From: Spirodela intermedia
Lineage: Eukaryota > Streptophyta > Magnoliopsida > Alismatales > Araceae
NCBI GenBank assembly: GCA_902729315.2
Contig: LR746266.1
Coordinates: 3,482,759-3,546,758, forward strand
Direction: 5' to 3'
DNA: 64,000 nt
The position numbers and the translations under genes were made by a program. Shown piece after piece: positions 35,148-45,797 of this stretch. Below the pieces are notes generated by a model. The model saw only the letters and a list, made by a program, of their open reading frames with translations. It was not told the DNA's origin and ran no database searches. Each line of letters opens with the position of its first letter. Position 1 is the first letter of the stretch.

Positions 35148-37053
35148 CTAAATTAGTAGGCTCGCCCAAGCACCGATGAATGCAAAGCCCCCGACAGGTG
35201 CGAGAGAAGAGTACTTTCTGTCTTCAAGATAAGCCACGATGTAGCACCTGAAAAAAGTGATTCAAATCAAAATTGGCATTCCAATTCACACGCTGGAATT
35301 GGAGCTCTTGGTGTCCTGAGGATGCACAGATGTCTGCTTTCTCTCATAAAAACTTGAGGATATTGGTTCCCAAATAATAGAAGAGAGAAGATAGAACAGT
35401 GAAACCATAGGAATTGGGCTTCGATGGAGAAATGATCCGCCATGGGATATTTTGCGAAAGGCCATGGTAGATCGATTGCGGGCTAAATGGAGCAATTGAT
35501 TTTTAACAGATATATACGAAGAAGAAAGTGTCTTTGCAAAAGGATATAACATTGTGTAAATTTTCTGCAAAAGGCTTCTGATAGATCTCCAAAAATATTA
35601 AACATTAAATATTTCATTAATGAAAAGGAGGAGCTTTCTCCGACGAGATTTACCAGTGCAGTTCTATCATCCCGTTTCTCTTTTTAGTATAATACCAGAC
35701 GATGAAGAACAGATCTTGGGCGCAAGATGTTGTCCCTCTCTTGATGATTCCAGTTTTCAGGAGGCTAAACAGCTTGAATGGGGCTTAAGAACCAACAGTT
35801 CAATGATCACACGAGGTAACTTCCTCTGTTTCACATTCACTGAACTTGCCATTTATTTTTTCTTTCGTTCTTCCTCTTTTCCTCCGGCCACTAAGTAAAA
35901 ATAGTAATATATCAAAATATAATAAAAATATTTGGTTACCCCCATCCAGATAAGCAGCAACTCGTGCCTCATAAACAAACCCATCGTGTATCACAACCAG
36001 AGAAGAGAAGAATAAATGTTTCTCTTCAGTAACCAGTTACCACGCCCGTGCCACAGAAAGCATAGTTCTATAGCACCTAGATAGTTTCTGAGAAATCGGG
36101 CTCTCCTACAACGGCTGCTTCCACAGTTGCCTTTCCTTGTCGGTCTCCATCAGGAAGTATTTTGCAGCTGTTTCAACGTTCCTAGTTCAAGTTTTCACCA
36201 AAATTTACCAAACTCAAAACCAAGACTCGCGAGTGGACCTATCGTTTTAGCAATGAATTGCCGACACAAGAAAAAGGAGATTTATACCCACAAAACAGAA
36301 GAAAACTGGTATTTCATTTCTGAGGAATCGCGAAAGCAGAATTGGATGTTAGAAAGTATCTATAAGCGCAGCATTTAACGCTCAGGAGTAATTTTTCATT
36401 CAATGATGAAAATCTACCAAGTCAATATTAAATGCTGAAGAAAACATGAAATGAATATCAGCAATCGAATCTTACGTCCCCGAGAAGGTCAAAATTCCAG
36501 CAGTCAAAAGGCCTCCAAACTGCCACGATGGAGCATAAAAACGAGAAATATATATTAAGAATTTATATATAGACAGAGAGAATAAAGAACGTCAGGACGC
36601 CAAATGAAGCAGGAAATCCAAATGTTGCATACAAGGTGGGGGCGTTTGGTGAGAGGAGCCGCTAGCAGGGCGGCCGTGTGAACCAGATGGTAAAGAGACG
36701 CCGTATGCCAAACCTTTTGTTAACACGAAACCACGAGGTTCGTCAAGACAATGATCTGTTTCAATTTCTACACAATTATCCACGAAATCCAAGGGACCGA
36801 AGCCGGAAATGATACCTCCTTGTAAGAAGGATTCTTGGGCTTGAACATATGTGCCCCATAGGAACCAAGCCCTACGGCAGCAGCTCCTGCTCAAACCGAA
36901 TATCATTAGGGCAGAGTATTGAGAAACCTCAGAGTATCGGCGAACCACAAATAGAACAAGCAATCGTCCCGCAAAATTCTAAATACGCAGATTGACAGAG
37001 GGGAATGAAGTACCGGAGACTCCAGCGACTATGTGCCACATCCTGGGATCCAT
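35148..37053 (-). CDS. TMEM256/DUF423 family small membrane protein
   Basis: Five exons on the minus strand: 37014-37053, 36816-36886, 36633-36713, 36476-36519 and 35148-35247, giving 111 residues, the usual family length. The protein starts MDPRMWHIVAGVSG, followed by the conserved AAAVGLGSYGAHMFKP block. Then come VWHTASLYHLVHTAALLAAP, the Gly-rich helix FGGLLTAGILTFSGTCYIVAY, and the last helix APVGGFAFIGAWASLL. Four hydrophobic helices are expected. The family (DUF423, human TMEM256) is widespread, usually in mitochondrial or plasma membranes, with no established biochemical role. All junctions are GT-AG and restore the family sequence exactly. The last intron is 1.2 kb. Two TGGGCC elements and a G-box lie 210-260 bases upstream of the ATG. 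Confidence 0.9.
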
Positions 37054-37262
37054 GACGCCCCGAAGCAGGAAAACAACCAGACGATGTAGAATAGAGAGGA
37101 AAGGATATAGCGAACCCCTACAGTAATCGCTGTCGAGGAAAATCTCCTTCTACAGATTCTTCCCTCGAACCTCCCACTCCCTTCACCCCCCCTCCTGCTG
37201 AGTTGACCCGTAGAATCCTCAATCGTTTAGTTCATCAGATCTTGGCGGTCATTGGCATCAAA

Positions 37263-37312
37263 TGGGCCATGGGTGATGCAGCCCAGTGGGCCATAAATGG
37301 GTAGGACACGTG
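37263..37312 (-). promoter_or_regulatory. Site II elements and G-box upstream of the TMEM256 gene
   Basis: TGGGCC occurs at 37263-37268 and 37287-37292, and CACGTG at 37307-37312. Site II (TGGGCY) elements are bound by TCP factors and are typical of nuclear genes for mitochondrial and ribosomal proteins. This is motif matching only. Confidence 0.45.
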
Positions 37313-37319
37313 GCCTCCA

Positions 37320-38396
37320 TCGGAACCTTTCACCGTTCGAAAGAAGTTCGAGCTTTTTGCCGCAGTGAGAGACCGCCGATCGAGGGGGAGGAAATGAGCT
37401 CACGCCCACCTTGAGGCTTCCTCCGGTAGGTCTCGTCTTATCTCCTCGAGACCAGTGCCATCGCGTGAGGATCTCTGCTTCCTCTCGGAGAACCCGAAAT
37501 AGGTTTCTTCACCGAACAGCTTTCGAGGTTTAATACTTCATAAGACCGTCGGGTTTGTCTTAATGTCGCAGGGAGGTCTGCCGAGAGGAGGAAGAGGACG
37601 GCAGGCCAAGCTCTGGAACATACTGTGCGGCGGGCACTAGATGTCGCCCCGATGACGATGAAGGAGAAACTGCCTGAGCAATGCAAGCGGGACCAGTCTG
37701 CTTGTCCACAACGGGTGCCCTGCGCGGGAGGGCACGACGGTCCCATCAATTCCTGGTCTTTATGATCCTCGGTGAAATCTTACCCGGAGAGGGCTCTGGT
37801 TGAGGGGTCTGTAAGGATTTTCCCTTCTTTTTTTGGTTCGGACGGAACTATTTAATCGAAGTTCACTTTGATTTTGAAAGGAATTTGTAAGCATTCTGGC
37901 GTCAGTCTTTTGAGCAGCAAAATGGTGGAAAAGTTATATACGCCGGGGAAAAGGGGTTTTTTTTTTGACGAGATGGAGAGTTACTATGCTTCTGTACGGG
38001 GCCGGAGAAGGGGAAGCCCCCATTAATATGCCAGCGACCCTTCTTAAAGGAGAATTCAATGCACGGCCCCTGTCAGTAGGCCGGCATGAAGCCCGCCCCT
38101 CCGGGCGAGCCCATCCACGGCGGCGAGGCCTTTCAGCGCCTCCTCCTTCCTCCGTTGATCCGAGTCGAAGTTCCTTTAATGCACGCTCTCCGGTGAAACT
38201 TAATGCAGTCCCGGGACTGTCCACCCTCTCCTCCTCCCGAGACCTCCATTACTTCAATTCGATCTAATGGCATCGTGTACACTCGTCCGTACTTGCGAGG
38301 GGTTCTAAATACAAGGGCAGAGGTTGCTTGACACCGAGTGGATTGAAAATCGAAAAGAAGTATGAAATAATGTCTGCCCCGTCGTGTTGATCAGGG
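37320..38396. other. Spacer between the TMEM256 and CASP-like genes
   Basis: About 1.1 kb forming the promoters of two divergently transcribed genes. A few short open frames on both strands lack recognisable features. Apart from the motifs listed on either side, I see nothing definite. Confidence 0.45.
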
Positions 38397-38405
38397 TCTA
38401 TAAAG
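38397..38405 (+). promoter_or_regulatory. TATA box of the CASP-like gene
   Basis: TCTATAAAG lies 135 bases before the ATG at 38540. This would place transcription start near 38430 and leave a leader of about 110 bases. Confidence 0.55.
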
Positions 38406-38539
38406 AACGGGGGGAGGGGTTTCTTTCTTTCTGAGTTTTACGTGTTGGATAGGTTAGCCGCCGCCTCTGCTCTCCTCCGATTCCCTCCTACAACCCCCCT
38501 CCCCCCTTGTGTGTGAAGGAGCTCAGCTCAACAGAGAAG

Positions 38540-39363
38540 ATGAGCTCAGGTGTGGGGGTCAGCCCCGGGAACGTTCCAGTGTACTATGGAAGCGCCAGCT
38601 TGAAGGCGGTGGACAGGAGGATGAAGGTGGCGGAAGTGGTTCTGAGGTGGATGATATGTGGTTTAGGGTTGGCCGCGGCACTCATTATCGGCACCGACGA
38701 TCAGGTCAGGAGGTTCTTCACCGTCGAGAAGAAAGCCAAGTTCACAGACATGAAGGCCTTAGTGTGAGAACCGGGGAACCCTTCCTCCCGCCCCTCCATC
38801 TCTTTAGTGTCATCTCTCTTTTCTTTCTTCGAGTTATATTGTCCTAGGGTTTGTCCCGCAGGTTCTTGGTGATAGCGAATGGGATAGCTTCTGGATATTC
38901 CCTACTTCAGGGACTGCGGTGTGGTCTGAGCATGATTAGAGGGAGCGCCCTGTGCAACAAGCCCTTGGCTTGGGCCATCTTCTCAGGCGATCAGGTAACT
39001 ATCCGTCCCGGCAGTTGGTCAACGAGAGAAGTTCTTCCTTTTTTTTCTTTTTTTTAAAAAAAGCGAGCGTGGTGAATGATGGGACGATGGATCGGAAACT
39101 CCCCCGGGCAGGTAATGGCGTACGTGACGCTGTCAGCGGTGGCGACTTCACTCCAGTCGGCGGTGCTGGCGCAGTGGGGGCAGCCGGAGCTGCAGTGGAT
39201 GAAGATCTGCGATATGTACAAGAAGTTCTGCCGACAAGTAGGCGAGGGCATAGCCCTTGCCTTCGTGGTCAGTCTCAGCATGGCGGCCCTATCCTGCATG
39301 TCCGCCTTCAACCTCTTCCGCCTCTATGGAAAGAATAAGGGGAGGGAGAACACCTCGTGGTGA
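38540..39363 (+). CDS. CASP-like membrane protein, CASPL2 clade
   Basis: Three exons (38540-38763, 38862-38994, 39112-39363) give 202 residues. There are four membrane helices: about 41-60 ([17 protein letters not shown]), 76-98 ([18 protein letters not shown]), 120-142 ([19 protein letters not shown]) and 165-190 ([21 protein letters not shown]). Both termini are cytoplasmic in this MARVEL-related family. CASPs scaffold membrane domains and wall deposition in the root endodermis; CASP-like proteins are wider in expression and mostly uncharacterised. The [20 protein letters not shown] start and AFNLFRLYG end are typical of the CASPL2 group. An in-frame ATG at 38507 is possible, but homologues begin near the second Met (MSSG). 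Introns are 98 and 117 bases with GT-AG ends. Confidence 0.9.
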
Positions 39364-41524
39364 TGCCGCAGTCTCAAACCCTCTCCACCAAACAGGAAGA
39401 AACTTCAAAAAACAAAATTGGCTGAATCCTCTTGGAACCTGGTGAGGTAACTGTGTTTCAAGCTTCTCCACCCCTTCCCCACGTTAGTAGTTTCAACCAT
39501 CTTACTCGCCTGTGTATTAGAGCCCGATAACAGCGAACACTACCTCCCCTCTTTCCATTATTCCCCTTCTTGCATGGTCTGAGAAGAATGTTCCCAGCCT
39601 CGAACCACTACGGATTTATTCATACATTATAGATTTATATATATATATATATATAGATATATAGATATACGTTGGTCTGTCATTCCTCAGCCGCGAAGAT
39701 CTCATCATTCCGCTTTTTTATTGAATATTACTCCCCTGGGTACCTATAAATCCGTTTGTTGGGAAGATGGGAGGTATGGCGAATCAATGTACACGAAGAT
39801 GGGCGTGATGCTGACGTGATGGTGTCGATATGTGCTTTCGTTGCAGTATGTTTGCTTCAATCTATGACTGCTAGGGTCTGTGATTTTTGATTTACTCCAG
39901 AACTTGAATAAATAGGACGGAGCCGGACTTGGAGATGGCCCAGAAGATAAAAGATTGAAGTCACTTCGTCTTCGCGGTGGGGATCTCGTGTGAAAAATTG
40001 CACTGCTTCCGTATAAGTTCCAGTTTAAGATAAAGTAGCTACTAGGAATCGCGTTGACATTAAGTGGCAACTATCGTGACGGAAGATTGAGAACCCGCCC
40101 AAGGATTTATAATTATATTCGAGCAAAGTAAGACATCCCACTCCGTTGTCCGTGCTCAAGAGGACTGCATCATCGATACGAAAATGATGTTAATACATAG
40201 TGTCGTTAGATTAACCTACTGTTTGGCACCAAATCCGTTCCTTGAATCCACTTCTCGAGCTCGGATTCACGACGAACACCACAGATGAATAAACCCGAGT
40301 TTCGTTTTCTTGGTAATATGGTAATAGCTTGGTGTAGAAAGAAAACAAAACTCGTTATTTATATGGCTCATCATAAAATACAGCTCATCGGGTATCCTCG
40401 TTTTCATTGTCCACATGTCTTGATTTCAGTTGATAGAACCCTGGAGAGAGTCAGATGGCCTGTCTATGACCAGATGATGCGACAGACCTGGACCAGGAGA
40501 CAATGGGAACCGGCATTTATTAGTGATTTATATGTGATGTAATAGTTAATGACTGAAGAATTCAAACCAGTTACCACTTACCAAATATGCACAGCAATTA
40601 CAAGCGCAAGGTAAGCACGAGATCGCAGATCATCGTGTTTTCCAAACGAAGGAAACTAGTCACCACAGACCGTCCTCATCAACTGCACAAGATGAGGCGG
40701 GGACGTTCGGAAATAGCCGGGCAACGGCGCTGGTGGGGGAGCCCCGGAGGACGCGGAGAGGGGAGCCGGAGGAAGAGGGACAGAGGAGTGGGGGACTGCT
40801 GCCCGCAGTGGGTCTGGCGGTAGTTGGCGACGAGAGGGTAGAAGATGGAAGAAATGAAGAAGAGTGGGAAGACGAGGAAGATGACGGTGAAGAGGGGGTG
40901 AGGGCAGTCGGTGATTGTGTTCTGGGGGGGGAGAGCGGCGCAGTGGGACCAGCGGGGGTGGCTGAGTCTGCCGCCGACAGTTGCTTCGGGAACCGTCAGT
41001 CCCCGGCGGCTGCGGCGCTGGGAGAAGGGTGGGGACGCAAGGATGTAAGGGAAAGAGAAGACCGTCAAAGATGGCGTCTCCCCGAATATCCTCCCCTGAA
41101 CTATTACCCTAGAGAAGGAAATTAATGTTTGAGAAGACTTTTCTGAAAATTTTCTATGTTGGTAACTTTTCTGAAAATTGAGTTACATTCATTTCAACGA
41201 ATTCACTAGCTCTTTGACAAGACTTTCCTATTTTCGTTCCTACGAGATGAATTGGATCGCCTAAATTATTACTCAGATTTCTAAACACAGGTAAACGATA
41301 ATGTGAGAGTGATGTTTAGAATTTTCACGTCACACCAGCGTCGAAGGAAGCACGCGAAGCTCGTTCACTGAAGAGATCAAGAAGATTAGTCGACTGATGT
41401 TCCTAAATGCGATATCATCTACAGAAAAAAGTCACATCCCCACCATATATATTTAAAATATGAAAACACCATCATATGCACGAATCAGAAGATTGAAGCT
41501 CACACAAAAGTTTTACAGGGTACC

Positions 41525-41552
41525 CTCTTGATCTTCTATAGAAGATCAAGAG
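41525..41552. repeat. Perfect 28 bp palindrome
   Basis: Two 14-base arms, starting CTCTTGATCTTCTA, meet without a loop in an otherwise featureless spacer. Every base pairs with its mirror position. Confidence 0.95.
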
Positions 41553-42744
41553 TCTTCTCAGTGCGTACCGTCGTGCCGGCCTCCCAAACTTCAGAATCGA
41601 GAGGAGGGATCTTTAGAGTCATCGATGAAACTCCCAACTACTAATGCTGAGTAACCCTAATCTCAAATCAGACGCCTATGCCCCCAGTGTGATCCATAAA
41701 ATCTTAATCTTGTTTGATCATGTCCCGATACTTTTCACCGGGTGCTGAGGTTTAACTATGATTGTCCTTAATCTTATTTATAACTGTGTCAAGATCAGGT
41801 TTGACAAAAGATCTAGGCTATCCTCTCTCTCTCTCTGGGACAGACGGGTATGGTTGTCTGGTTGTGACCTGGAGTCAATTTTTCTAGCATGCCCCCAGGC
41901 CTAGACTTTGTAGGAAAAACATTTGAGCTCGAGCCCAGCCCAACCAGTTGACACCGCCACCAATTAGCCCATCTCTCGTGATTCTTGACTAGAACTGACA
42001 GCATGTTGAAACGATCCAGACTAGAACGGACCCCAATAATGGACCTCAGTGGTTGTGCCATTGGCTTATTAGGGCCTGGACCCTGCTAGCCGGGACCCGG
42101 ACCCCACTCAGGTCCTGCCAGACCATAGAGTTTCTCTCACCCTACAACATCGTCTAATCTGCCGTCTATTTCCCCTTAAACCTTTCTGGAAAGGCTGAGA
42201 CCAACAAGGTTCCGCGCCAATCGATCTGATTCCAGAGAGAAAATGATCACACGCAAAGCACACCCAAAATCGATCTGAATCAATCAGATTGGGACTGAAA
42301 TTGGATGATAATTGGTAGATCATTTCTTTTGTGGTTTGGAATCAGTCGGGCCTATCGTTTTTCTTTGCTGTTTTCTGTGAGGTTCGACCCAATTGGATTT
42401 AGCTTAAAGGCTTGGATCGGTTGATCTAGCCTTAGTCTTGATCAATCAAGCTGTCAATACCACTCTTGTTAATCTATTGCACAGAAATGATGCCGAGTTA
42501 TACAAATCCAAAGAAGTAGAAAGCTGCGACTAAAAAATGGGCGCCCATTTTATACGTGTGATCGCAGGCGGGGGATCCGATGAAAAACCAAAAGGGTCTC
42601 GCCGCTCTCTTCAAAGAGGGCAGTTGGACCAGCCCGAGTTGGAGTTTCCTATGGCTCGTTTTCCGTGAATCCCCACATGCCCTCATGGCTACTCTCCATG
42701 CATGCAACGTTCGCCGGATCCCCCCAAATGCCACAATTGCCACC

Positions 42745-42930
42745 CCACCAGCCGCTTTTGTCATCTCTCTCCCCTCCCTCACTTGGGTTCCCCGAGCTGT
42801 TCTTGTCATCTCTCTCGCGCACCCTCCCCCCACCGCCCCACCCACCCCTCCCCCTCGACCTGTTGTTGTCGTATCTCTGTTTCTCTCTCCTCCTCCCCGA
42901 GCTGTTATCGTCATCTCTCTCTTTTCCATC
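42745..42930 (+). repeat. Pyrimidine-rich degenerate minisatellite
   Basis: The block GTCATCTCTCTC or GTCGTATCTCTG, usually preceded by a GAGCTGTT-like or GACCTGTT-like word, recurs four times about 45-65 bases apart (near 42758, 42807, 42868 and 42911), with C-rich filler between. Translated on the minus strand it gives repeats such as REMTRTARG, which explains a long but spurious open frame. Confidence 0.65.
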
Positions 42931-43348
42931 CGGTTGATCCCCTTTCTTTTTGTCTCCTTGGTCTCTCTTTCGAAGAGGAGGGCTGCTCTGCAAGAAGGTC
43001 AGGCTGCTAAAACACGTTATATGGACGTTGGATTCCACGAGTAAACAACAAAGCGGACTCTTCCTGCACACGCGCGGACAGTAACCCGTCGCTAAGGTAG
43101 AACAGCCGAGGCTCGGGACCTGACGGCGATGTCGCCGTCGGATGGCAAGGTGTCGCGCTTCTTCGTTCACGTGCGGCTTGGACCTTGCAGCCGCTGCCCG
43201 GCCGACCGGGGAATCTGTCCTTGCCTCATTAAATGCCCGGTACATCCAACAGCGTTCGTCTCCCTCGTCCCGAATCTTTTAAAGATTGGGAGGTCTACCC
43301 GTGGGCTCACTGCGAGGAATCTCTTCTTCCACAGCTGTCCCCTCCTCC

Positions 43349-43374
43349 TCCTCTCTCTCTCTCTCTCTCTCTCT
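43349..43374 (+). repeat. (CT)n microsatellite
   Basis: A CT dinucleotide run of about 26 bases, 1.1 kb upstream of the F-box gene. Confidence 0.9.
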
Positions 43375-44352
43375 ACGCTAAGGTCCTCGGCAATGATTAG
43401 ACTGAGTTCTTGACCGGCAAGCATGTGCTCGAGCGTCGCTTCTTCTCGCCGGAGCTCTCTTTTCCCCGGCGCCGCCGCTTCCGCAGCGGCACTTCCGCTT
43501 GTAAGCTTGCACACACCACGGGCATGCACGGTCGGTAATACTCGTCACGGGAATCGGCGAATAGTAAGGGGACTCGGGAAGCGGGAACGCCGGAAGGCTC
43601 CAACGGTCATGTCCAAGCGGGCCGCAACGCGTCCCCCCGTGACGTCGCGTTAGCACTCGTGCCGAGGTGGCTCCGGCGAGCCGTCCCCTTCCGAGCCAGC
43701 CAACTCCAACCCAGTTCCATTATTGGTAGGTATTCTCGGCTATGGAGACTCTGAAGATGGGTTTCTTTCTTTATTCTCGTGGATCCGGGTCACACCCACG
43801 AGGGCACCGGGTGGCCCGGAGGTCTCGTTTCTCGCAGGAGGGTCGAGGTGGGCTGTAGCCATCTTCTTGGTTGAATCTCTCCGGCAACGGCTACTTGGAT
43901 TTTAAATCAGACGACCTTGTTATTGGAAGGAGAGAAGTCAACCGCCGAGGGATCAGCAGAAGAAAGCAACGAGTCAAGAAGACCTTTGTTCCTCCGGAGG
44001 GGATGATGGCGAACATTATTAAAGAGCACCGTCAGCAGCGAGCGAGAACAAGGTCTCTCTTTCCCCGCGGAGCCTATTTTAGAGAGATTATTGTGTGCGG
44101 GGGTCTACTGCGAAGGGCCGACCCAGTAGCGAGTAAAACAGAAGGGAGTCAGACGGCCGAGGCGACGCGGGGGAGGGGGGTTCAGTCTGCCCGGAGAAAG
44201 GACACGGCCTCAGAGTCCTTTGGAGCTTCTTCATTGGCTCCTTCCTCGCGCTCGCCCGATACCCTGTTGCACACATTCCCCGCGCTCCTCCATCCCCTCG
44301 AGTTTTCCTCCCCACAATATTCGCTTCTCCGGTGACAGTCCTTACAGATCTT

Positions 44353-44362
44353 CCTTAAATAC
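44353..44362 (+). promoter_or_regulatory. Weak TATA-like element of the F-box gene
   Basis: CCTTAAATAC lies about 130 bases upstream of the ATG at 44483. It is a poor match, offered as the best candidate in this interval. Confidence 0.3.
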
Positions 44363-44452
44363 CTGTGAAACCATGTCTAGTCGAGGCTCCTCCCCCGCAG
44401 CGCCCGCCGCTGGCAGAGAACCGCCAGCCGTGGCAGCCGCACCAAGAGGGAG

Positions 44453-44474
44453 CTAGAGAGAGAGAGAGAGAGAG
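44453..44474 (+). repeat. (GA)n tract in the F-box leader
   Basis: A GA run of about 22 bases ends only eight bases before the F-box start codon, so it is probably transcribed in the 5' leader. Confidence 0.85.
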
Positions 44475-44482
44475 GGAGGTTG

Positions 44483-44962
44483 ATGGGTAGTGGGGGAGGG
44501 GCGGCGGCGGGTGCGGTGGAACCAGAGAAGAGGCGGAGGACGTTGCCGAGAGGCTACTGCATCAACGACAACGAGGACCTCCTGGCGGAGATACTCTGCC
44601 GGCTGGACGGGAGGTCGCTGGGCGTGGCGGCATGCGTCTGCCGGCTGTGGCGCGCTCTCTCCCGCGGGGACGCCCTCTGGGAGCGCCTCTGCGTGCGCCA
44701 CGCCGGGCGCGGCGTCGGCGCGGAGGCGAAGGCCGTGGTGCTCGCCCTCGGCGGGTACCAGCGGCTCTACCGGGCCTGCGTCGGCCCCGTGCTGGCACGG
44801 AAGATGGCCCGGCGGGGTCGCGCCAGCGCCGCTCCGACTCGCCCGCCGGCGGCCTGGTCCAGGGACGAGGCCCAGCTCTCTCTCTCCCTCTTCTCCATCG
44901 ACTGCTACGAGCGGCTCGGCGGGAAGCGCTCCTCCCTCATGTTCCTTTGCCCAGCTCGCTGA
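44483..44962 (+). CDS. F-box protein of the SLY1/GID2/SNE family
   Basis: A single GC-rich exon of 159 residues. An F-box covers about residues 29-70 (NEDLLAEILCRLDGRSLGVAA, then CVCRLWRALSRGDALWERLC). The GGF-like block VVLALGGYQRLY and the LSL block EAQLSLSLFSIDCYERLG follow. These blocks define the SLY1/GID2/SNEEZY group, whose SCF complexes ubiquitinate DELLA proteins in response to gibberellin. The ACVCRLW and QLSLSLF forms and the length (AtSNE 157, AtSLY1 151, OsGID2 212) favour the SNE branch, but SLY1/GID2 cannot be excluded. A basic, Pro/Ala-rich linker (ARKMARRGRASAAPTRPPAA) separates the two C-terminal blocks and looks lineage-specific. The true start is the ATG at 44483. It is intronless, as is usual in this family. 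Confidence 0.88.
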   Translation: MGSGGGAAAGAVEPEKRRRTLPRGYCINDNEDLLAEILCRLDGRSLGVAACVCRLWRALSRGDALWERLCVRHAGRGVGAEAKAVVLALGGYQRLYRACVGPVLARKMARRGRASAAPTRPPAAWSRDEAQLSLSLFSIDCYERLGGKRSSLMFLCPAR

Positions 44963-45797
44963 TCGACCCGTTTCATCGAAGGCTCTCTCTCTCTTCCCTC
45001 TCCCTCGCCCTGACCTCGCCATCAATTATTTTTACCCATCCTTCCCCCATGTTCTTTCATTGATTGATTAGCAGCAGAGATGAATACGGTACAGCAGCAA
45101 GCAGGCGAGAAGAAGCTCGATGAGAAAAAGACGACCCATGTTCCTACATTTGCCTCCTGGTTTTTCTCCGCCATCTGATCCGTCTCCTCTCGTCACGTCG
45201 TCTCCACGCTCCCCGCCGTTATCGGTCACTGTAATTAATTAGTCCCGGCTACAATCTACACGTCCACGTGGATGCCAGAGGCCATGCGGAAATCCGTTAC
45301 TCGCCAGAGGGGTCGCTTTCGCGTTGCTGGATGGGCAACGGTGCTTCTGGGCCAGGCCCATAAATAAACAACCCAATTATAGCACCTCCCTCTACATGGC
45401 CCGAGCCCACCAACGCTTCCTTGGGCCTCACTCTTCTTTGACGAGGTCTGGTCAACGGAACCCCCCTCCCCGCCTCGTACGTCATATGACGCAATCAGCG
45501 CGAGAGTCCAAGTCCCTTCCCGAAGAAACCCCCGTGGACCGGACCGGTGAGCGGGAAGGAGAAGATTCTATACTCGGTGGAATTGTCAGTGGATCAAAGT
45601 CAATGTGCGTGGGAGCACGTCGGATTCGAGGAAGCAGATGTGGTTTGTCGGAGAACGGGGCCCGCCGTCGCCGGCGGATGTAGAATTCGATGCTCCACTT
45701 TCAGCGATTCTCCGTCGCCTTGACATTCTGATAGGAGCGAACCGAGGGGAATTACCAGAGGAGCGGAGGAGACTGAGTCGTGATCTGGCTAGGAGAC
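44963..45797. promoter_or_regulatory. F-box 3' end and MetRS promoter region with site II elements
   Basis: About 830 bases without a supported gene. TGGGCC lies at 45348-45353 and 45422-45427, with GGCCCA at 45355-45360 immediately followed by TAAATAAA. This cluster, about 370-450 bases before the MetRS ATG, fits the site II arrangement common in genes for translation components. Confidence 0.45.

Larger units (their letters stand above)
39364..44353. other. Five-kilobase stretch without a supported gene
   Basis: This is the largest gene-poor spacer. A TA-rich run lies at about 39638-39665. On 40679-41100 a GC-rich segment gives overlapping open frames on both strands (129 and 130 codons). 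The minus frame has a hydrophobic segment (LFTVIFLVFPLFFISSIFY), but I recognise no family and rate it unlikely. A perfect 28 bp palindrome and a pyrimidine-rich repeat are listed separately. From about 43100 on it is probably promoter sequence of the F-box gene. Confidence 0.45.

Noticed and set aside
40679-41125. Overlapping 129- and 130-codon frames on both strands
   Set aside because: They come from a GC-rich, purine-biased segment. The hydrophobic run on the minus strand is explained by its GA-rich complement, and no family is recognised.
42498-43245. Long minus-strand frames (143 and 198 codons) with RGGG and TARG repeats
   Set aside because: Explained by the pyrimidine-rich minisatellite; low complexity and no domain.
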